The notes beneath the pieces are model-generated. The model had not been told where the DNA came from and did not search any database. It worked only from the letters and a program-made list of their open reading frames with translations. Shown one piece after another: positions 57,776 to 64,000 of a stretch of DNA of 64,000 nucleotides. A program made the translations under genes and the position numbers. How positions within the stretch are numbered: position 1 is the stretch's first letter; each line of letters starts with the position of its first letter. The stretch comes from Polaromonas sp. (GTDB lineage: Bacteria > Pseudomonadota > Gammaproteobacteria > Burkholderiales > Burkholderiaceae_C): assembly GCF_030689685.1 (NCBI RefSeq), contig NZ_JAUYEY010000046.1, positions 1 through 64,000 on the forward strand. Reading direction: 5' to 3'.

Positions 57776-59134
57776 ATGAAACTTGCATTTCTGGGTGCTG
57801 CGGGCACCGTCACCGGGTCAAAAACTCTGGTCACCCTGGAAGGCAAGCAGTTGCTCGTCGATTGCGGCCTGTTTCAAGGTTACAAAAACTTGCGCTTGAT
57901 GAATTGGGAAGAATTTCCTTTCGATCCGACGCAGCTCGATGCTGTCGTTCTGACGCACGCCCACCTGGACCATTCGGGTGCCTTGCCACTGCTCGTGAAG
58001 CGGGGATTTCGCGGCCCGGTATTTGCCACGCCGTCCACGATCGAGGTTTGCGGGATTTTGCTGCCTGACAGCGGGCGACTTCAGGAAGAAGACGCGGAGT
58101 ACGCCGACCGGCGCCAGCGCTCCAAGCACCATCCGGCACTGCCGCTTTACACTGAAGAGGATGCCAAACGGGCCTTGCGCCAGCTCAGGCCGCTGCCTTT
58201 TGAAGAGCGCTCTGACAGCATCGCGGGCATGCAGTTGCGCTTGCGGCCCGCAGGTCACATTCTGGGCGCCAGCTCGGTTGAGTTGACTGCGGGGGAAACC
58301 ACGGTGTTGTTCTCGGGGGACTTGGGGCGACCCGACGATCTCATCATGCGCGCGCCAGCACCGATTGAGCGAGCCGACTACATCGTGGCCGAATCGACAT
58401 ACGGCGATCGTCTGCACGAAGCGTCGAATGCCGAGCTGCTGCTGGGCCAGGTGATCCAGCGCACGGCGGCGCGCGGAGGCATCGTGGTGATTCCCGCCTT
58501 TGCCGTCGGACGGGCGCAGTCGCTGCTGCATGCGATCTACCGCCTCAAGCAGCGCTCGGAAATTCCCGATCTGCCCATTTACCTGAACAGCCCGATGGCC
58601 ATCGACATGACCGACATCTATCACCGGCATCGTGCGGAGCATCGTTTGTCGGTGGAAGAATGCATCGGCATGGCCCGAGTCGCCACCATGGTTCGCACGC
58701 CCGATGAGTCGCGCGCCCTGGTGGCCAGGCGCCAGCCTGCCGTCATCGTTTCCGCCAGCGGCATGGCCACAGGGGGGAGGGTGTTGCATCACCTGAAAGC
58801 ACTGGCTCCCCATTCGCGCAACACCATCGTGTTTGCCGGATTTCAGGCCGGCGGCACACGTGGCGGCAGAATCGTCGCCGGTGAAAGCAGCATCCGCATT
58901 CACGGCGAGGACGTGGCGATCAACGCAGAGGTTGTCTCCCTGCCCGGTATGTCGGCCCATGCCGATGCCGAGCAGATCGTGCAGTGGCTCAAAACAGCGC
59001 CGAAGGCGCCCAAGGGCATCTACCTCAACCATGGTGAACCGGGCCCGGCGGACGCACTGCGGCAACGCATCGAGCGCGAACTCGGCTGGCCTGCAAGCGT
59101 GCCCCGACTGGGACAGACGGTGGAGATCGTGTGA
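57776..59134 (+). CDS. MBL-fold beta-CASP RNA/DNA hydrolase
   Basis: A 452-aa metallo-beta-lactamase-fold nuclease. Metal site HAHLDHSG near residue 60, SGDLGRPDD, YGDR in VAESTYGDRLHEAS, the beta-CASP part SGMATGGRVLHH and the final His in PGMSAHADAEQI. Such proteins process RNA. It starts 34 bp after the ATPase gene and overlaps the truncated gene by 4 bp, so it belongs to the same operon. Related sets of this enzyme with thymidine phosphorylase and PRPP synthetase are known. Confidence 0.9.
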   Translation: MKLAFLGAAGTVTGSKTLVTLEGKQLLVDCGLFQGYKNLRLMNWEEFPFDPTQLDAVVLTHAHLDHSGALPLLVKRGFRGPVFATPSTIEVCGILLPDSGRLQEEDAEYADRRQRSKHHPALPLYTEEDAKRALRQLRPLPFEERSDSIAGMQLRLRPAGHILGASSVELTAGETTVLFSGDLGRPDDLIMRAPAPIERADYIVAESTYGDRLHEASNAELLLGQVIQRTAARGGIVVIPAFAVGRAQSLLHAIYRLKQRSEIPDLPIYLNSPMAIDMTDIYHRHRAEHRLSVEECIGMARVATMVRTPDESRALVARRQPAVIVSASGMATGGRVLHHLKALAPHSRNTIVFAGFQAGGTRGGRIVAGESSIRIHGEDVAINAEVVSLPGMSAHADAEQIVQWLKTAPKAPKGIYLNHGEPGPADALRQRIERELGWPASVPRLGQTVEIV

Positions 59135-59502
59135 TCGAGGGAACCGGTCTTTGCTTGCGACCGCTGGGGATAGACACGCACCAGGAGTTCGTGATCTACA
59201 TGCGGCGCGACTGCCATATCTGCAGGGCAGAAGGCTTTGAGGTGCAAACACGCGTCGAAGTCACCCTGCGAGACCGCCACATCATTGCAAAGATCAACGT
59301 CGTGGGTTTTGAATTGCTGGCGCAGGAGGAGGTCAGCCTGTCGACCAGCGCCTGGCGAGCGCTGGGCGCCGCGAGCTGCGACACGATTTTTCACCCTTCG
59401 AACCGGATTGCGCTGGCGTCCGCCCTTGCCGCGAGCGTGCGCGAATTGCTGCCGAATTCAATGACATCCCCATCGTTTCAAAGGAAAAATCATCATGCGT
59501 AA
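59131..59502 (+). pseudogene. Truncated thymidine/AMP-phosphorylase-like gene
   Basis: The 123-aa product matches only the N-terminal domain of the proteobacterial thymidine phosphorylase family: LRPLGIDTHQEFVIYMRRDC, RAEGFEVQTRVEVTLRDRHI and ALSAAAW-like SLSTSAWRALG. The catalytic domain is missing; the reading frame ends at SFQRKNHHA, overlapping lemA. A full member is about 500 aa, so this is a deletion remnant. Whether the fragment is still made is unknown. Confidence 0.75.
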
Positions 59503-60127
59503 ATTTATTGCTTTGCTGCTCGCACTGGTGGCCCTCGGTCTCACCGGCTGCGGTTACAACACATTTCAAACCGGTGAGGAGCAGGTGAAGGCGAGTTGGT
59601 CGGAGGTGGTCAACCAGTACCAGCGCCGGGCCGACCTGGTGCCCAATCTCGTCAGCACCGTCAAGGGTGAGGCGAAGTTCGAGCAGGACACACTGACCAA
59701 GGTGATTGAGGCTCGTTCCAAGGCTACATCGATCCAGGCGACACCCGAGCTGATCAATGACCCTGCGGCGTTCCAGAAATTTCAGCAGGCCCAAGGCCAA
59801 TTGACGGGCGCGTTGTCGCGACTGATGGTGGTGTCTGAAAACTACCCCAACCTCAGGGCTAACCAGGGCTTCCGGGATTTGCAGGCGCAGTTGGAGGGCA
59901 CAGAAAATCGAATCACGGTAGCCCGCAAGCGATACATCACCTCGGTACAAGACTACAACGTGACCGTGCGCTCCTTTCCCTCCAATTTGACGGCCATGGT
60001 TTTTGGCTACAAGGAAAAGCCCAACTTCACTGTCGAAAACGAAACAGAAATCGCCAAGCCGCCCACAGTCAGCTTTGATACCGCACCGGCCAAACCCGCT
60101 GTTGGTGTCTCCGGAGCGGCCAAGTGA
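59495..60127 (+). CDS. LemA family lipoprotein
   Basis: A 210-aa protein with a signal and lipobox (LALVALGLTGCGYNTF) and the LemA domain: QVKASWSEVVNQYQRRADLV, LVSTVKGEAKFEQDTL, and a helical bundle ending FGYKEKPNF. LemA proteins are membrane-anchored helical proteins of unclear function, common beside TPM/YgcG proteins as here. Its ATG overlaps the preceding fragment. Confidence 0.92.
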   Translation: MRKFIALLLALVALGLTGCGYNTFQTGEEQVKASWSEVVNQYQRRADLVPNLVSTVKGEAKFEQDTLTKVIEARSKATSIQATPELINDPAAFQKFQQAQGQLTGALSRLMVVSENYPNLRANQGFRDLQAQLEGTENRITVARKRYITSVQDYNVTVRSFPSNLTAMVFGYKEKPNFTVENETEIAKPPTVSFDTAPAKPAVGVSGAAK

Positions 60128-60993
60128 CCACGATGCGTATCGGCGCAAGGGTGGCAGCGACGATGCTGCTCGGATTCACGCTGTCCATATCCTTCCAGGC
60201 CGCTGCGCAAGTCGCTGTTCCGGTTTTGACCGGGCATGTCATGGATCTGACAGGTACCTTAACAACTGAACAGAAAGCCACGCTGGAACAAACGCTGACT
60301 GCCTTTGAAGCGCGCAAAGGCAGTCAGGTGGTCGTGCTCATGATTCCTTCGTCCGCTCCCGAGGCCATCGAACCCTATGCCCTTCGTGTTGCGGAGCAGT
60401 GGAAGCTCGGTCGAAAGAAAATCGATGACGGCGCGATCCTTGTAGTCGCCAAGAACGACCGTACGCTGCGGATCGAGGTAGGGTACGGCCTGGAAGGGGC
60501 GCTCAATGATGCCACCAGCAAACGCATCATTAGCGAGACCATTCTTCCGATGTTCAAACAGCAGGACTTCTTTGGCGGTATCACCGCTGGCGTTGCTCAA
60601 ATCATCCGCGTCGTTGACGGGGAGCCTTTGCCGACTCCTGGCAAAGGCGCCGTCGGCAGTGCTGGCAGTTTTCAGCAGTACTTGCCGCTTGTTTTCATTC
60701 TGGCATTGACGGTGGGTGGCATGTTGCGTGCGGCGCTGGGCCGGGTTCCCGGGGCGCTGGTCACAGGCGGTGCCGTCGCTGTGCTGGCCTGGCTACTTGC
60801 AGGCGCTGTTTCCATGGCTTTAATTGCAGGCGCGATGGCGCTTTTTGTGACCCTGGTCAGCGGTGGCATGGGCGGGCGTGGGCACGGGCATGGTGGTTAC
60901 TACGGTGGCGGTGGCCGGGGTGGCTTTGGCGGCGGAGGCTTTCGCGGAGGCGGCGGCGGATTCGGCGGCGGCGGTGCAACGGGGAGGTGGTAA
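60124..60993 (+). CDS. TPM-domain membrane protein (YgcG type)
   Basis: A 289-aa protein with a signal peptide (MLLGFTLSISFQAAA), a TPM domain (LTGHVMDLTGTLTTEQKATL, KIDDGAILVVAKNDRTLRIE, and GYGLEGALNDATSKRII), a membrane helix near 190-245 and a Gly/Tyr-rich C-terminal tail (GRGGFGGGGFRGGGGGFGGG). The GTG start overlaps lemA by 4 bp (GTGA). The role is unknown; TPM proteins are linked with membrane repair in other systems. Confidence 0.9.
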   Translation: MTTMRIGARVAATMLLGFTLSISFQAAAQVAVPVLTGHVMDLTGTLTTEQKATLEQTLTAFEARKGSQVVVLMIPSSAPEAIEPYALRVAEQWKLGRKKIDDGAILVVAKNDRTLRIEVGYGLEGALNDATSKRIISETILPMFKQQDFFGGITAGVAQIIRVVDGEPLPTPGKGAVGSAGSFQQYLPLVFILALTVGGMLRAALGRVPGALVTGGAVAVLAWLLAGAVSMALIAGAMALFVTLVSGGMGGRGHGHGGYYGGGGRGGFGGGGFRGGGGGFGGGGATGRW

Positions 60994-60995
60994 TC

Positions 60996-61493
60996 ATGAA
61001 AATAGAACGCATAGTCAAGCACCTTTTTACAACTCAGGCGCAGGTCAGACGACACTTTGATCGCAGCTCTTTGACCGCTATCGAAAGCGCTATCAAAGAA
61101 AGTGAGACGGCGCACGCTGGTGAGATCCGCTTTGTAGTCGAAGACGCCTTGGACGGCTTGCCCTTGTTCCAGGGGCAGTCGGCCAGAGAGCGAGCAATTG
61201 ATCTGTTCTCGCAACTGCGTGTGTGGGACACCCAGGACAACACGGGCGTGTTGATCTACCTGTTGCTGGCCGACCGGGCTGTAGAGATCGTTGCTGATCG
61301 CGGGATAAACGAAAAAGTGGACTCGCAGGAGTGGCGCAAGATTTGCCAGCAGATGGAAACGGCCTTCATGCAATCGAACTATGGAAGCGGCGTGGTCAGC
61401 GGTGTGCATGCTGTGACGCAGCACTTGGTGCAGCACTTTCCGTCGGTTGGCGGCAACGGCAATGAACTGCCAGACAAGCCGGTGGTGCTGTAA
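60996..61493 (+). CDS. Second TPM-domain protein
   Basis: A 165-aa soluble TPM-domain protein without signal: SALTAIESAIKESETAHAGE-like start (here SLTAIESAIKESETAHAGEI), DTQDNTGVLIYLLLADRAVE, and HLVQHFPSV near the end. It follows the first TPM gene by 2 bp. The ATG at 60996 is preferred over an overlapping GTG 9 bases before. Confidence 0.88.
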   Translation: MKIERIVKHLFTTQAQVRRHFDRSSLTAIESAIKESETAHAGEIRFVVEDALDGLPLFQGQSARERAIDLFSQLRVWDTQDNTGVLIYLLLADRAVEIVADRGINEKVDSQEWRKICQQMETAFMQSNYGSGVVSGVHAVTQHLVQHFPSVGGNGNELPDKPVVL

Positions 61494-62074
61494 TGCAGGC
61501 AACGATGGAAATAGCTGTAAGGGGATTGCTGTCTCTGCTGGCGCTATGCCTGCTGGGGTTCAGCGCAGAAGCGCTGGCCGAGCGGGACGTCAGGATAACG
61601 CGCGACGCAGACACGATCCGCATTGATGCCAGGCTGCGTGTTGACGTGCACCATCACCTCGCCTGGCAGGTGCTGACCGACTACGACAATCTCGCGCGTT
61701 TCGTCCCGGGCCTGTCAAGCAGTCGTATCGTGAGCGAGCCGGGCGCGCCGATGCTGCTCAAACAGGTTGGACAGTCAGGGCTTTTGTGGTTGACATTGCC
61801 GATCGAGGTTGTCGTTCGGATCGAGGAAGTACCGCTCGAGGCAATTCGTTTTTTTGCTGTCAACGGGACGCTAAAGAGCAAATCCGGCGAGTGGCGCATC
61901 GAGGCGCAGGACGATGCGACGCTTCTGATCTACCGGGCCAGCATTGTTCCCGGGTTCTGGGTGCCGCCACTGGTCGGGACTGCAGTGATGGCGCAGGACG
62001 TCAGGAGCAAGCTTGTAGGGGTCGCCAACGAAATGACGCGGCGTGCGGCTTCTGCCCAATCGGGGAAGCTCTGA
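61493..62074 (+). CDS. SRPBCC-family secreted protein
   Basis: A 193-aa protein with a signal peptide (LLALCLLGFSAEALAE) and a START-like SRPBCC fold: VDVHHHLAWQVLTDYDNLAR, LKSKSGEWRIEAQDDATLLI and VPPLVGTAVMAQDVRSKLVG. It probably binds a hydrophobic ligand in the periplasm. It overlaps the previous stop by 1 bp and completes a LemA-TPM-TPM-SRPBCC run. Confidence 0.83.
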   Translation: MQATMEIAVRGLLSLLALCLLGFSAEALAERDVRITRDADTIRIDARLRVDVHHHLAWQVLTDYDNLARFVPGLSSSRIVSEPGAPMLLKQVGQSGLLWLTLPIEVVVRIEEVPLEAIRFFAVNGTLKSKSGEWRIEAQDDATLLIYRASIVPGFWVPPLVGTAVMAQDVRSKLVGVANEMTRRAASAQSGKL

Positions 62075-62140
62075 TCAGAGGTTATCAGTGAGGCAGTATT
62101 CAACGCATGCATCAGCATGTATTTTTTAAAGGAGCATGTT

Positions 62141-62386
62141 ATGTACGGGTTTGACCACGGTGTGTGGATGATGGGTGGCTGGGTTGTGATGCTGGCGTTC
62201 TGGTTGCTGCCGTTTGTCCTCTTGTTTGTCGCCATAAAGGGTTTCTTCGGGAGGTCCAAGCCGAGCACGGACCAGAGCGCGCTTGAAATACTCGAAAAAG
62301 TCTATGCCAGCGGAAAAATCAGCCGCGAAGAGTTCCTGCGCAAGCGCGACGATTTGCAAGCAAGACCGCCCGCAGGCGTGCCTTGA
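62141..62386 (+). CDS. SHOCT-domain small membrane protein
   Basis: An 81-aa protein with one membrane helix (WVVMLAFWLLPFVLLFVAIK) and a C-terminal SHOCT domain (ALEILEKVYASGKISREEFL, ending KRDDL). SHOCT is an oligomerisation motif. A strong AAAGGAG ribosome-binding site precedes the ATG at 62141. Common beside copper P-type ATPases. Confidence 0.85.
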   Translation: MYGFDHGVWMMGGWVVMLAFWLLPFVLLFVAIKGFFGRSKPSTDQSALEILEKVYASGKISREEFLRKRDDLQARPPAGVP

Positions 62387-62450
62387 ATAGCGGGGCGCGC
62401 GTGCCACCGCCTTGTCACCGAATATGCTTACCACTGCAAAGGAGAAAGTC

Positions 62451-62891
62451 ATGTCTTTAGTACGGAACTTCCATCAAGTCAGGATCGGCGGCCGGATCCT
62501 TGCGGTCGCGCTTGGCCTGGTGGCTACGCCTTTGGCCGCTCTGGCGCAAACCAGCGCGGAGGCAACAGCCACGCGCTCGTCGAGTGATCGAGGGGTGACG
62601 GTCAAAGTGACACCGAAGTTGGTCGGGTCACCGGGCAGCCGCTGGGAATTTGGCATCGTGCTTGAGACCCACAGTACCGACCTGAGTGACGACCTGACTC
62701 AAATTGCCACTTTGACGACCAACGATGGGCGTATCCTCCGGCCCACGGCCTGGGTTGGCGCGGGTCCCACCGGCCACCACCGTGAAGGCGTGCTTGCATT
62801 CGAGGTTCCGCCGCCGCGGCCAAGTGCGGTTGAACTCAAGATCGCGCGGCCGGGTGAGTCCGAGCCCCGGATATTTCGCTGGCAACTCTGA
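62451..62891 (+). CDS. Secreted protein of unknown function
   Basis: A 146-aa protein with a signal peptide (ILAVALGLVATPLAALAQ) and a beta-rich mature part (VTVKVTPKLVGSPGSRWEFG, AVELKIARPGESEPRIFRWQ). No named family is recognised. The ATG follows AAAGGAGAAAGTC, so the start is well supported. It continues the same-strand run of metal-region genes. Confidence 0.7.
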   Translation: MSLVRNFHQVRIGGRILAVALGLVATPLAALAQTSAEATATRSSSDRGVTVKVTPKLVGSPGSRWEFGIVLETHSTDLSDDLTQIATLTTNDGRILRPTAWVGAGPTGHHREGVLAFEVPPPRPSAVELKIARPGESEPRIFRWQL

Positions 62892-62955
62892 TCAACACCC
62901 GAACTGAAGTTCGATATCGATCCCAACAAGTACATCAAGTACATCAAGGAATTGA

Positions 62956-63606
62956 ATGTGTTTCTCGGCCACCGCGAGTTTTTCTGCTGGCGTCGTTCTG
63001 GTGGGATTGGGTACGCTTACCCTTAGAGCGGTACGCCGCCCACGGGAGCTGCTGCTTGCCTCCATCCCTCTGTTGTTTGGCATCCAGCAACTAATCGAAG
63101 GCGTGATCTGGCTGACATTTAGCTACGAGGCGCCTTTACTCAACGTGGTGATGACGCATCTCTACTCGTTTTTCTCTCACGTACTGTGGCCGGTCTATGT
63201 GCCGGTGGCGGTGCTGCTTGTCGAGCCGCCCGGGTGGCGCCGGAAAGCCCTGGGCCTCTTTGCAGCGGGGGGCTTTGCAGTGGGCGCCTATCTGATGTAC
63301 GCCCTGGTGGCATTGCCCATCGTCTCGCGACCGACGGGTCAGCACATTGAGTATGTTGCGCCGCATTTCTTTGCAGCGACCGTGATGAGCCTGTACCTGC
63401 TATCGACCACGGTCAGCCCTGTTTTTTCCACGTATCGAACGGTGAAAGTCTTCGGTGTGCTGGCGCTCCTGTCATTTGGTGCGGTGTACTATTTTTATGC
63501 GGCATGGTTCATTTCGGTGTGGTGTTTTTTTGCAGCCATGTTGAGCGTCATCATTTATTTTCACCTTGTACAGCGACGCCTTTCCCGCGAGGAAGTGAAC
63601 TGGTGA
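62956..63606 (+). CDS. DUF6629 family membrane protein
   Basis: A 216-aa polytopic membrane protein with about seven helices. The N-terminus MCFSATASFSAG and QQLIEGVIWL are typical of the DUF6629 family; further helices include VMSLYLLSTTVSP and FVSMWCFFAA-like ISVWCFFAAMLSVIIYFHLV. Its function is unknown. It follows the secreted protein by 64 bp. Confidence 0.85.
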   Translation: MCFSATASFSAGVVLVGLGTLTLRAVRRPRELLLASIPLLFGIQQLIEGVIWLTFSYEAPLLNVVMTHLYSFFSHVLWPVYVPVAVLLVEPPGWRRKALGLFAAGGFAVGAYLMYALVALPIVSRPTGQHIEYVAPHFFAATVMSLYLLSTTVSPVFSTYRTVKVFGVLALLSFGAVYYFYAAWFISVWCFFAAMLSVIIYFHLVQRRLSREEVNW

Positions 63607-63630
63607 TATCTGCGCCGCGCACATTGAACC

Positions 63631-64000
63631 ATGAGCCGTCCCACCGCCCTTGATGCATCGCGGGTTGAACCTGCGGACCTGCGGTCCGCGCAATTGGCGT
63701 GGCTGGCGGCTGCGGTATTTGTTGTATCGGCTGGCTACGGGGCATTGCTGCCACTGCTGCCTGGTTGGCTGACTTCGATGATGCTCATTGCCTACGGCCC
63801 GGAAGTAGCTCGCCATGTCGGCTTCCTCAGCGGCGTGTATGCCGCAGGCGTGCTGATTGGAGCCCCCTTGTGGGGAGTCGTTTCAGATCGCACCGGGCGA
63901 AGTCGAATACTCATCGTCGGGCTTATTGGATACGTTGCAAGCCTGCTTCTTCTGCTTGTTCCGGCTTTTTCCAGTTTGTGGGGCCTCTACGCGTTGCGTG
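63631..64000 (+). CDS. MFS transporter, N-terminal part (runs off the right edge)
   Basis: From the ATG at 63631 the frame is open to the end of the window. The 123 residues seen include three to four helices (LAWLAAAVFVVSAGYGALLP, HVGFLSGVYAAGVLIGAPLW) and the MFS loop motif GVVSDRTGRSRILIVG. This is a major-facilitator transporter; the substrate is unknown. It belongs to the same-strand run of metal-region genes, 24 bp after the DUF6629 gene. Confidence 0.85.
   Translation, partial: MSRPTALDASRVEPADLRSAQLAWLAAAVFVVSAGYGALLPLLPGWLTSMMLIAYGPEVARHVGFLSGVYAAGVLIGAPLWGVVSDRTGRSRILIVGLIGYVASLLLLLVPAFSSLWGLYALR

Overview
The window looks like a chromosomal segment of a GC-rich betaproteobacterium, most likely Comamonadaceae (Polaromonas/Rhodoferax-like). 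This is inferred from the gene orders rpsT|murJ-sirB1-parA and purM|hda-HAD-pcnB-folK, the argD/DUF3579 pair, and short dispersed repeats of a kind I associate with that family. No organism label was available.

Layout. 0.1-3 kb: a kynBUA tryptophan-to-anthranilate operon (minus strand). 3-6.7 kb: an SDR enzyme, argD-argF, and a divergent DUF3579 gene. 6.7-20 kb: housekeeping genes (rpsT, murJ, a SirB1-like protein, an orphan ParA, purM, hda, a HAD phosphatase, pcnB, folK, pdxH, a MobA-like nucleotidyltransferase, sodC, a gamma-glutamylcyclotransferase and an OmpA-domain protein), interrupted by a small hicAB toxin-antitoxin insert with one AT-richer unknown gene. 20.2-22.7 kb: edd-eda, the Entner-Doudoroff pair. 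23-25 kb: gloA and a transglutaminase-like protein. 24.6-36 kb: a sugar-acid catabolic locus. Its minus arm is IlvD/Edd-type dehydratase, dgoK, dgoA, SDR; its plus arm is a FadR-type GntR regulator, a TRAP importer (dctQMP), two enolase-superfamily enzymes, gntK and a cupin. 36-42.3 kb: an NAD(P)-binding protein overlapping rhlE, then ettA, a DUF1415 protein and a TAXI receptor.

From 42.4 kb to the right edge lies a metal-resistance region: cusCBA, a merRTP operon with a GDCCVxC protein but no merA in view, a Met-rich lipoprotein, a multicopper oxidase, DUF2933 and ICMT-like membrane proteins, a P-type ATPase with an unusual CPD motif, an MBL/beta-CASP hydrolase, a truncated thymidine-phosphorylase-like gene, a LemA/TPM/TPM/SRPBCC/SHOCT set, a DUF6629 protein and the start of an MFS transporter. 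It carries decay marks: the last 43 codons of a second CusA-like gene next to a 161-bp MITE-like element flanked by CTAG, and a fragment of an ATPase metal-binding domain.

How it works together. The sugar-acid locus fits TRAP import of an aldonate or aldarate, dehydration, phosphorylation by DgoK and cleavage by DgoA to pyruvate and glyceraldehyde 3-phosphate; edd, eda and gntK supply the parallel gluconate route. The metal region combines periplasmic efflux (CusCBA), periplasmic copper oxidation (multicopper oxidase), metal-responsive MerR control and probable FNR/Anr-type control. The most interesting observations are dispersed repeats built in frame into kynU and the dehydratase gene, the out-of-frame overlap of the rhlE Gly-rich tail with a Rossmann motif, the CPD/no-CxxC ATPase with its neighbours, and a well-placed FNR-like box in front of the copper genes.
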